Below, one piece after another: positions 1-6,271 of a stretch of 8,754 nucleotides of DNA (positions within the stretch are counted from its first letter, which is position 1; each line of letters opens with the position of its first letter). This DNA is from Acidimicrobiales bacterium (GTDB lineage: Bacteria; Actinomycetota; Acidimicrobiia; Acidimicrobiales; Bog-793), in the NCBI GenBank assembly GCA_030037405.1, contig JASHRK010000198.1, positions 1-8,754 on the forward strand. Direction: 5' to 3'. Under the pieces are notes generated by a model. The model saw only the letters and a list, made by a program, of their open reading frames with translations, did no database searches and was not told where the DNA came from. A program made the translations under genes and the position numbers.

Positions 1-1
1 C

Positions 2-493
2 CAGCGTTTCTTGTGGCCGAGCCTGCGCGAGGAGTTCGGGCGACTGCTCGGTCGCCCCGTCACCGAGTGGCTCGGCTACAGCGCCAACGGTGTGTTCCAG
101 CAGACGAGCCACAACGACCCGCTTGTCTGGCACCACGACACGCAGCAGTACGCGGCAGCCGTGTACCTCACGCCCGACCCCCCACCTGGGAGCGGGACGA
201 GCTTCTGGCGCGACCGCACCTACGGCTGCCGTCGCAGCCCCTCTCATTCCCGGGAGCAGCACCGCCTCGGGAGCGACGATGCGGTGAAAGAGGCTCAGTC
301 GGTCGTCTATGACAGCTACAACCTGCAGCACCCTGACAACTGGGAGCTCGTCGAATCGATCGCCGGCCTCTACAACCGCCTGGTGATCTGGGACGCGAGG
401 CTCATCCACTCGGCGACCTCGTACGAAGGCTTCATCAAGGAAGGGACGGCTGCGACGAGGCTCGTGCAGCTCTTCTTCTTCGACGCCGAATAG
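2..493 (+). CDS. 2OG-Fe(II) oxygenase-like protein (DUF6445-like), 5'-truncated by window edge
   Basis: The frame is open from base 2, before the first possible start (TTG at 11), so the true start probably lies outside the window. The visible 163 codons look like the C-terminal part of a double-stranded beta-helix (cupin) dioxygenase. Counting from the TTG, there is an HHD sequence (H41, D43) followed by a strand ending YLTPD and a GTSFW stretch. A distal His follows in WDARLIHSA (H133), then R150 in TRLVQLFFFD. This matches an HxD...H iron triad with a 2-oxoglutarate-binding Arg. The YLTPD and GTxF pattern resembles DUF6445, whose biochemical role I do not know to be established. The stop is TAG at 491-493, and the GT-C gene starts 11 bp later, so the two are probably cotranscribed. 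Substrate is unknown; a small metabolite, a glycan or a protein side chain are all possible. The fold is fairly sure, the family name less so. Confidence 0.7.
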   Translation, partial: QRFLWPSLREEFGRLLGRPVTEWLGYSANGVFQQTSHNDPLVWHHDTQQYAAAVYLTPDPPPGSGTSFWRDRTYGCRRSPSHSREQHRLGSDDAVKEAQSVVYDSYNLQHPDNWELVESIAGLYNRLVIWDARLIHSATSYEGFIKEGTAATRLVQLFFFDAE

Positions 494-504
494 ATGCCGC
501 CGTA

Positions 505-2577
505 GTGCACCTCGTCGCAGAGCCTGCGAGACGGAGGCGAGCACTCTCACGGGCCCGCCTGATGAAGCCAGTGATCTGGGTGCCGGCGTGGGCGGCCTGC
601 CTCACGCTCGGGTTATGTGCCTACCAGCTGTCCCTCCCGAATTCGCTTCTCGGTATTCACGGGCTCACGAACGCCGGCTACGACGACAGCGTCTATCTAG
701 GGATGGCGATCCGCTTCGTGCACGGGGTCCTTCCCTACCGCGACTTCGACTTCGTGCAGCCGCCGGGTATCGGGCTCATCATGGCCCCCGTCGCGCTCGT
801 GGGAGAGCTGATCGGGGCACGGGACGCCATGGCGATAGCAAGGATCCTCACCGCTCTGGCGGCAAGCGCCAACGCAGCCCTTGCCGCTCTGGCGCTGCGG
901 CGTCACGGGACGCTCTCGATGTGGGTGTCTGGGACGGCACTAGCCATCTTCCCTCCCGCCTTCGCCGCCGATCACTCACTCACGCTCGAGCCTTACCTGG
1001 TGCTCTTCACTCTGATCGGTACGGTGCTCGTCTTCGGAGAGGACACCGACTCCTCCCGCACGCTGCTCCTCGGCGGGATCGCCTTCGGCTTTGCCGGGGC
1101 GGTGAAGACCTGGGCGGTGCTACCGGCGGCAGCTGCGCTCTTGTGCCTGCTGCCCAAGCGACGGCGCCTGCGGCTCGTCGCCACCGGTATGGCCCTTGGC
1201 TTCGTCCTCCCTTGCCTCCCCTTTTTCGGCGCCGCCCCCGGCGCGTTCGTGCACGACGTGATCGTCGCCCAGCTGTCGAGGAAGCACTCGGTGTACGGAG
1301 ACCTCTCGGTCATGGAGCGGCTGTTGCTGATCTCCGGCCTGAAGAACTTCGCCGTCCTCCACGCCTCCACCGGGACCGTCACGATCGCCCTCGCCGCTGC
1401 CGCCGGCGTGCTGGTGGTCCTCTACGCCCTCCGTCGTCGCCACCTCTCCCGGCTGGAGGTCTTCGTGAGCGTCGCCGTCGCCTTCATCCTCGCCGGAGTC
1501 TTCGCCTCGCCCGAATTCTTCAACTACTACACCTACTTTCCAGGAACCTTTCTGGCATTGCTCGCCGGAGTGGCCGCATGGCTGGTCCGCGACGTGCTCG
1601 CCTCCTTCGTCCAGACCGGGCAACACAAGCGCACAGCCAGGACGAGCCGCAAGCGCCACCTTGCCGGCCTCACCGGCGTCGGCGCCGTGCTCGTCGTCGT
1701 GGGGCTCGTCGTGGCGCAGGACACGAGCTCCGCCGCAAGCTTCCTCGCGAGCTCCTTCGACCCGGCCGCCACCGTCGCAAGAGAGATTCCCGCCGGCTCC
1801 TGCGTGATCTTCGACTACCCGTCGATCGCCATCGCCTCGAACCGCTTCACGCCCCGGGCTCCGGGCTGCCCGGCGACCGTCGATCCCTTCGGCATGTGGC
1901 TCGCGCGCGACGACGGCGCCTCACCCCCGACGAAGACACCACCGCCGGCGGCCTTCTCGGCCAGCTGGCAACGGTGGATCGAGCGGGCGGACTACATGGT
2001 CCTCGCCTTTCCCGAGGACGAGTGGATCCCCTGGACATCCCAGATGCTCTCCTACTTCGACGCCAACTACGTGCTTCTCTCGTCGAAGGATCACGTATAC
2101 GTCTACGACCACTTCGACCGTGCTCCGTCCGGGCAGGCAAGGACGCTCGTGGACAAGGGGATAGCTGTCGGAGACGCCGGCGATGCGAGACGAGCTGCGA
2201 GCTATTTCCAAGCAGCGCTCCGACTGGACCCCGCCGACGTCTACGCGACCTTCGATCTTGGCGTCACTGCACAGAACCGGGGGCGAGACAAGATCTCAGC
2301 CGGTTACTACAGGCGTACCATCAAGCTCGATCCCCTCGACACTTCCGCCATGTACAACCTTGCGATCATCTACGCGTCCAACCAGCCGAGCAAGGCGTAC
2401 GCGCTCTACACGAGGATCCTCGCCATAAAGCCAGACGCACCCAGAGTCCAGCTCGACTACGGGCTTCTCCTGGTGAAACACGGCCACGTCAAGGCAGGTG
2501 ACGCGCTGCTCGCGAAGGCCATCACCGAGGACCCGGCGCTGCGTTCCCAGCTACCACCCGGCGTGTCAGTCAAATAA
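505..2577 (+). CDS. Polytopic GT-C-type glycosyltransferase with C-terminal TPR repeats
   Basis: A 690-residue membrane protein. From about residue 22 to 405 I see roughly ten or eleven hydrophobic segments. The first periplasmic loop carries an acidic pair (D60-D61, in GYDDSVYLG) and a PYRDFDFVQPPG motif at 77-88. These are typical of the GT-C/ArnT-PMT-like superfamily, which uses polyprenyl-phosphate sugars on the outer membrane face. Residues about 405-545 form a soluble domain. Residues about 550-680 contain three to four TPR units (AASYFQAALRLDPAD, YYRRTIKLDPLD, YALYTRILAIKPD), likely for protein contacts. The GTG at 505 has no clear Shine-Dalgarno and may be coupled to the stop at 491-493. 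An in-frame ATG at 562 gives a protein beginning MKPVIW, just before the first membrane segment, and is an equal candidate. The acceptor and sugar cannot be read from the sequence. Its 3' end overlaps the convergent GT2-methyltransferase gene by 8 bp. Confidence 0.8.
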   Translation: MHLVAEPARRRRALSRARLMKPVIWVPAWAACLTLGLCAYQLSLPNSLLGIHGLTNAGYDDSVYLGMAIRFVHGVLPYRDFDFVQPPGIGLIMAPVALVGELIGARDAMAIARILTALAASANAALAALALRRHGTLSMWVSGTALAIFPPAFAADHSLTLEPYLVLFTLIGTVLVFGEDTDSSRTLLLGGIAFGFAGAVKTWAVLPAAAALLCLLPKRRRLRLVATGMALGFVLPCLPFFGAAPGAFVHDVIVAQLSRKHSVYGDLSVMERLLLISGLKNFAVLHASTGTVTIALAAAAGVLVVLYALRRRHLSRLEVFVSVAVAFILAGVFASPEFFNYYTYFPGTFLALLAGVAAWLVRDVLASFVQTGQHKRTARTSRKRHLAGLTGVGAVLVVVGLVVAQDTSSAASFLASSFDPAATVAREIPAGSCVIFDYPSIAIASNRFTPRAPGCPATVDPFGMWLARDDGASPPTKTPPPAAFSASWQRWIERADYMVLAFPEDEWIPWTSQMLSYFDANYVLLSSKDHVYVYDHFDRAPSGQARTLVDKGIAVGDAGDARRAASYFQAALRLDPADVYATFDLGVTAQNRGRDKISAGYYRRTIKLDPLDTSAMYNLAIIYASNQPSKAYALYTRILAIKPDAPRVQLDYGLLLVKHGHVKAGDALLAKAITEDPALRSQLPPGVSVK

Positions 2578-3934
2578 GGAGAAAACCGCCTTGACGGGGA
2601 CCCTCCTTGATCGCGATCAGGTTGGCACAGACGTAAGGGATCATGTGCTCCTCGTGCCATTCGCTTGGGTAATAAGTGACCAACCTGCTGACCTGAAAAC
2701 GGGACTTGATCGGAGGAACGAACTGCGCATACTGCTGATCGGTGAAATACCAAAAGGAGTTCTCGTTGTAATACGCCACGTGCGTCGGATCCTGAAAGGC
2801 GCCACGACCCTCTGTGCTCGGGGTTAGTGACAACAGCAGGCCCCCGTGGGCAAGAAGGCGGTACAACTCATTGAAAAGGGCGATCTTGTCCGGGACGTGC
2901 TCCAGAAAGTCCACCGCTCGTATGACGCCAACGCTCGAATCGGGTAAGTCAATTCCCTGTGATATGTCGGCAACAATGTCTACACCCTCTCCGGCATACA
3001 CATCGACACCGAGGTAACCTGGCGGCTTGTTGTGAGCGGCTCCTAGGTCCAGGGCCGCCAACCCTCGGCGCCCGCTCCACGCACGAGCGTTGGGTTCTAT
3101 GTAGCGATCGTAGAGGACAACGGTCTCCTCTTGGATACGGACATTGATCTCAGCCACCCTCTGGGTGTTCCGAGAGTGAACCCGCTGTAGATAGAGACAC
3201 TCATCGATGAGGTGAAAGTCGGCGAGTTGGTAGAGACGGCACATGATGTCTTGGTCGTCAAGCACGTCACGCGACGGGTCATAGCCGCCCGCACGGTCGT
3301 AGAGATCGTGGCGGAAGGCTCGCACATGGTTGGGAGCAAACCAGATGTAGCTGACGTTGTGCGGGTAGGGCTCCATCGCGTCGCACTGGAGCACCGTACG
3401 GTTGTCGACCTTCGCCTCCTGGTACGTCCAGCCGTTTCTCTCGTCGAAACGGGAATTGTCCCGGGAGCCGTCCTCCTTGATCTGAGCACACTGGCTGAAG
3501 ACGAAACCCGCCTCCGGATGCTCGTCGAAGGCGCGCACGATGAGGTCCAGGGCGTCGGATCTGAGCTCGTCGTCGTGATCCAGCTCCACGAGCAACTCTC
3601 CGCGCGCAAGCGCACAGGCGTGACGTTTCGCCGCTCCGACCCCCTCGAGGTTGTCCTCTAGGACGATACGCAGCCGGGGATCTTCCATCGGTGGCCGCCA
3701 GCGGGCTCCCTGATTGAGCACCACGAGCCACTCCCAGTCCTCGAACGTCTGCGCTTGCAGGGTGGCGAGGCAGTTGTCGAGGTACTGGGGTTGGTGGCTG
3801 GGAGTGAACACACTCACGCGAGGCCGACGAGAGTCCTTACGGGAGCGAGCGGCAGGCCGCGTCCGGGACCCGGGCGCGCTGGCCCGCGGCTGGGACGCGG
3901 GCGCGGTGGAACTTGTAGGTCCTCTGGAGCTCAC
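2570..3934 (-). CDS. GT2 glycosyltransferase / SAM methyltransferase fusion protein
   Basis: A two-domain protein. After a disordered Ser/Arg/Pro/Ala-rich N-terminus (residues 1 to about 37), residues about 40-275 form a GT-A family 2 glycosyltransferase. It has the opening strand VSVFTPSHQ, a DxD-type metal/nucleotide site ELDHDDE (DHDD at 119-122) and a later acidic motif LDDQD (225-229). Residues about 292-450 form a class I methyltransferase of the type-11 kind: LDLGAAHNKPPGYLGVD (295-311) replaces the usual glycine-rich SAM loop, followed by DFLEHVPD (342-349) and AHGGLLLSLTPS. I chose the GTG at 3934 because AAGGGG lies 4 nt upstream (3939-3944). A GTG at 3952 adds six residues but lacks an SD and abuts a hairpin. 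It probably transfers a sugar and methylates that sugar or a nearby one. It lies about 100 bp downstream of the collagen-like gene on the same strand, so cotranscription is plausible. Domain calls are firm; the substrate is not known. Confidence 0.85.
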   Translation of the reverse strand: MSSRGPTSSTAPASQPRASAPGSRTRPAARSRKDSRRPRVSVFTPSHQPQYLDNCLATLQAQTFEDWEWLVVLNQGARWRPPMEDPRLRIVLEDNLEGVGAAKRHACALARGELLVELDHDDELRSDALDLIVRAFDEHPEAGFVFSQCAQIKEDGSRDNSRFDERNGWTYQEAKVDNRTVLQCDAMEPYPHNVSYIWFAPNHVRAFRHDLYDRAGGYDPSRDVLDDQDIMCRLYQLADFHLIDECLYLQRVHSRNTQRVAEINVRIQEETVVLYDRYIEPNARAWSGRRGLAALDLGAAHNKPPGYLGVDVYAGEGVDIVADISQGIDLPDSSVGVIRAVDFLEHVPDKIALFNELYRLLAHGGLLLSLTPSTEGRGAFQDPTHVAYYNENSFWYFTDQQYAQFVPPIKSRFQVSRLVTYYPSEWHEEHMIPYVCANLIAIKEGPRQGGFLLI

Positions 3935-3954
3935 CGGTCCCCTTCGTAGCACGT

Positions 3955-4002
3955 CTCGAGCCGAGCGCCGCGAATATCACCTGGCGCGCCGCCCGGCTCG
4001 AG
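3955..4002 (-). terminator. Inverted repeat between collagen-like and GT2-methyltransferase genes
   Basis: Outer arms CTCGAGCCG (3955-3963) and CGGCTCGAG (3994-4002) are perfect 9-bp complements. An inner GCGCC (3965-3969) can pair with GGCGC (3983-3987) around an AT-containing loop. It sits 38 bp after the collagen-like stop and directly before the GT2-methyltransferase start region. There is no T-tract, so it may be a partial terminator, an attenuator or an mRNA-stabilising hairpin that sets unequal expression of the two genes. Confidence 0.4.
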
Positions 4003-4040
4003 GAGCCACTCGGACATACCGGCTGCCACTGATGAGGAGC

Positions 4041-5897
4041 TCAGTAACCCTCGACGATGATCTCCGTCGTCGGGAACGTCGCCGTCCCACCGGTAACCGT
4101 CGCGTACTCTGGTGTGACCGTGTAGGTGTCACCGCCCGTGACGCTGACCGGGAAGGTGCCCGTGCCGACGAAGTTGGTACCTGCATCGCCCGACGAGCGG
4201 TTCGTCGTGTACGAGTTGGCCAGACCAGCGGCTTGCACACTGTCACCGGAGGTACTACCGGCGTTGACCTCGAATGACATGGAGCAGCCGTCACCGGAGT
4301 CAGCCTGCGAGCAGTCACCGCCAATCGTCACGTAGACGACCTTGGCGCCGGTGCCCGCCACCGTGAAGGTGATGGCGCCCGGACCGTCGGTGCTCGTCGC
4401 GTACGTGGTCGACGTCTCGTTGAAGCTCGTCGAGGAGGTGGTGTCCTCCGCCGTGAACCCGGCACCCTGCGCACCTGTGGCCCCGGTAGCACCCGTGGCC
4501 CCGGCGGCACCCGTGGCGCCCGTCGCTCCGGTGGCGCCCGTGGCGCCTGCAGAGCCATTCAAGCCCTGGAAGCCCTGGTGGCCTTGCGCGCCTTGGGCAC
4601 CCTGGGCACCTTCGAGACCCTGGAAGCCCTGGTTCCCGGTGGCACCCGTGGCTCCGGTGGCTCCGGTGGCTCCCGCAGCGCCCTGGTTGCCGGTGGCACC
4701 GACGAGGCCTTGGAAGCCCTGGTTCCCGGTGGCACCCGTGGCACCATCTGATCCCTGGAAGCCCTGGTGGCCTTGCGTGCCCTGGGCACCTTGGTAACCC
4801 TGGTGGCCCTGGGGGCCTTCGAGACCCTGGAAGCCCTGGTTCCCGGTGGCACCCGTGGCTCCAGTGGCACCCGCGGCGCCCTGGTTGCCGGTGGCACCCG
4901 TGGCTCCAGTGGCACCCGCGGCGCCCTGGTTGCCGGTGGCACCCGTGGCTCCAGTGGCACCCGCGGCGCCGGTAGCGCCCGTGTACCCCTGGGCACCAGT
5001 CGCGCCGGCAGCTCCCTGGTTACCGGCAGCGCCTGTGTACCCCTGGGCGCCAGTCGCGCCGGCAGCTCCCTGACTCCCTTGGTTCCCCGTAGCGCCTGTC
5101 GCTCCGGTAGCGCCCGTCGCGCCCGTGGGTCCCATAGGTCCAGTAGCCCCGGTAGCCCCGGTAGCTCCGGTGATCCCCGAGAGTCCAGTGGTGCCCGTCG
5201 CTCCGGTGGCGCCCGTCGGTCCCATAGGTCCAGTAGCGCCGGTAGCACCCGTCGCGCCGGTAGCGCCTGTGTACCCCTGGGCACCGGTAGCGCCTGTCGC
5301 GCCCGTGGCACCGACGCTGCCCTGGAGACCCTGGAAGCCCTGGTAGCCCTGGTAGCCCTGTGCACCCGTCGCGCCGCCTGTCCCACCGGCCGCTCCTTGG
5401 GCACCCTGGGCTCCCTGGGCACCGTTGGCCCCGGCACTTCCACTCGAGCCCGCCGCACCTGCAGACCCTTGCGAGCCTTGCGAGCCCTGGGAGCCCTGCG
5501 CTCCCACGAGACCTTGGGCGCCTATGGCACCTGCAGACCCTGCAAAACCTTGGTGACCCTGCGCACCTCTCGGTCCGGTGCGCCCACGCTTGCCTCTTGG
5601 GCCCTGCTGGTCCCAGGAGATACGAGTCTCGCCAGGTTTGCAGTGCTCATGCTTGCGAACAATGTGCAGGACGCCCGTGGAATCGCTGTAGCAGCCGTAA
5701 TACGTCCTGTTGTGGTCGTGGTGGTGCCGGACGGCAGCACTCGCCGCAGGAATGTTGAGAAACGATCCTGTCGAAGCCATCAGCGTGGCCGCTCCGGCAG
5801 CAACCACCGCCGCACGCGCTCTCTTCGGCGCCGTGTAGCGGCCCCCACCTTTCGCGCTCTTACCAGCCGCTTTGCCCGCCTTGTCTTGCCTAGCCAT
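4041..5897 (-). CDS. Secreted collagen-like (Gly-X-Y repeat) surface protein
   Basis: A protein of 618 residues. The ATG at 5897 is preferred because GAGGG lies 6 nt upstream. An in-frame ATG at 5918 has its SD-like bases touching the start, and a GTG at 5939 has none. Residues 1-55 are a long basic signal sequence with an Ala-rich core ending PAASAA, so the protein is probably exported. A His-rich stretch and a small domain with two Cys (C69, C86) lead into ISWDQQG, a layout common before collagen repeats in actinobacteria. Residues 99-480 hold 127 Gly-X-Y triplets with one extra residue (GGAT at 174-177). GAT alone makes up 42 triplets. Y positions are about 51 Thr and 43 Gln, with no Pro. 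Residues 481-618 are a Thr/Ser/Gly-rich, beta-type domain with a Cys pair (C529, C538), possibly a trimerising head. No LPXTG or C-terminal membrane anchor is present. Likely an extracellular triple-helical fibre; adhesion, matrix or sheath roles are all open. Confidence 0.9.
   Translation of the reverse strand: MARQDKAGKAAGKSAKGGGRYTAPKRARAAVVAAGAATLMASTGSFLNIPAASAAVRHHHDHNRTYYGCYSDSTGVLHIVRKHEHCKPGETRISWDQQGPRGKRGRTGPRGAQGHQGFAGSAGAIGAQGLVGAQGSQGSQGSQGSAGAAGSSGSAGANGAQGAQGAQGAAGGTGGATGAQGYQGYQGFQGLQGSVGATGATGATGAQGYTGATGATGATGATGPMGPTGATGATGTTGLSGITGATGATGATGPMGPTGATGATGATGATGNQGSQGAAGATGAQGYTGAAGNQGAAGATGAQGYTGATGAAGATGATGATGNQGAAGATGATGATGNQGAAGATGATGATGNQGFQGLEGPQGHQGYQGAQGTQGHQGFQGSDGATGATGNQGFQGLVGATGNQGAAGATGATGATGATGNQGFQGLEGAQGAQGAQGHQGFQGLNGSAGATGATGATGATGAAGATGATGATGAQGAGFTAEDTTSSTSFNETSTTYATSTDGPGAITFTVAGTGAKVVYVTIGGDCSQADSGDGCSMSFEVNAGSTSGDSVQAAGLANSYTTNRSSGDAGTNFVGTGTFPVSVTGGDTYTVTPEYATVTGGTATFPTTEIIVEGY
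4621..4859. repeat. Dispersed 32-bp repeats in the collagen-like gene (three copies)
   Basis: A 32-bp stretch beginning TGGAAGCCCTGGTTCCCGG occurs at 4621-4652, 4711-4742 and 4828-4859. On the minus strand it encodes a block ending in the GNQGFQ pattern. Copies are spaced 90 and 117 bp apart, both multiples of nine, consistent with expansion by duplication of whole triplet blocks. Confidence 0.85.
4836..4970. repeat. Three tandem 45-bp units within the collagen-like gene
   Basis: Units at 4836-4880, 4881-4925 and 4926-4970 are identical except for one base in the first (C instead of G at the seventh position). Each encodes five triplets of the GNQ/GAA/GAT type on the minus strand. Because the unit is a multiple of nine bases, gain or loss of a copy keeps both the reading frame and the Gly-X-Y register. 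Confidence 0.9.
5121..5237. repeat. Pair of 27-bp repeats encoding GPM-GPT modules
   Basis: Bases 5121-5147 and 5211-5237 are the same apart from one base (GCCCGTGGGT versus GCCCGTCGGT at their starts). They encode the GPMGPT block, the main place where Pro occurs in the X position. The 90-bp offset equals ten triplets, suggesting a duplicated ten-triplet segment. Confidence 0.85.
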
Positions 5898-6271
5898 TGA
5901 ACGCCCTCGCTTATTCATCTCCGCCGAGGCTGGTGACACTTGCGTCCTAGAGGCCTCGGAGTTCTTATCGTCGCCGCCGTAGAGATTTCTCTAACGACAC
6001 TTGAAATGCAATTACTCTCTCTCAAACTGGGTGGACAATCTTGTTGTCAACCTCGCGATCCAAGAGAGGATCGCTCTGAACTCTCGGCAAATCTTCCCTG
6101 GGACTGAAGAGATTTCTCGGGAACTTGCCCTCTTCCTAGTCCAGACTCACGTCACTATCACAGACGATAGTGTGCGATTCATGACCTCAACATGCGCGAT
6201 GGAACTCGCCGATCTGTTCTGGGAGTCCTTCCTCCGCCTCCGTCAGCCCTGATAGTAGCACTTGCAGAAGC
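5898..6271. other. Low-GC intergenic region between collagen-like gene and rnpB
   Basis: This stretch is visibly less GC-rich than its flanks. It must hold the promoter of the minus-strand collagen-like gene, but I see no convincing -35/-10 pair. It contains an octamer GACACTTG at 5935-5942 and again at 5996-6003. An 11-mer AGAGATTTCTC occurs at 5981-5991 and 6108-6118; the first copy lies in a TAGAGA/TCTCTA inverted repeat (5980-5993). A hairpin has arms CACTATC (6153-6159) and GATAGTG (6166-6172). The 3' flank of rnpB enters at 6271 without an obvious T-tailed terminator. A possible small ORF is listed separately. Confidence 0.5.
6001..6252 (+). CDS. Possible small protein, unrecognised (83 aa)
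   Basis: The frame begins MKCNYSLSNW at an ATG at 6006, whose preceding in-frame codons at 6001-6005 are uncertain, and ends in TGA at 6250-6252. I do not recognise the protein. Its composition is ordinary (Leu, Thr, Asp, Glu, two Trp) rather than the Arg/Pro/Ala-rich look of an out-of-frame shadow. GC by codon position runs third > first > second (by hand roughly 65, 50 and 40 percent), as expected for coding DNA. Against it, there is no Shine-Dalgarno, overall GC is lower than in the neighbours, and it lies tail-to-tail with rnpB. It has no signal peptide or membrane segment. It may be a recently acquired small gene, a remnant, or non-coding. Confidence 0.3.
   Translation: MKCNYSLSNWVDNLVVNLAIQERIALNSRQIFPGTEEISRELALFLVQTHVTITDDSVRFMTSTCAMELADLFWESFLRLRQP

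Noticed and set aside
2..493. The oxygenase as a collagen prolyl-4-hydroxylase
   Set aside because: The neighbouring collagen-like domain has no Pro in the Y position and only one Lys, in X, so the classical substrates are absent. Any link would need a different residue.
588..2501. A 637-codon plus-strand frame inside the GT-C gene
   Set aside because: Its product is Arg/Pro/Ser-rich with no hydrophobic segments or motifs, the usual +1 shadow in GC-rich DNA. The GT-C frame has clear membrane segments and TPRs.
4621..4970. Regularly repeated DNA resembling a CRISPR array or minisatellite
   Set aside because: The repeats have no unique spacers, are in register with Gly-X-Y codons and are fully explained as coding repeats.
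4342..5900. Long open frames on the plus strand opposite the collagen-like gene, some encoding VAPVAP-type repeats
   Set aside because: They are the antisense reading of GAT and GxQ codons, which rarely gives stops. They lack signal peptides, recognisable domains and ribosome binding sites, while the minus frame has a complete domain order.
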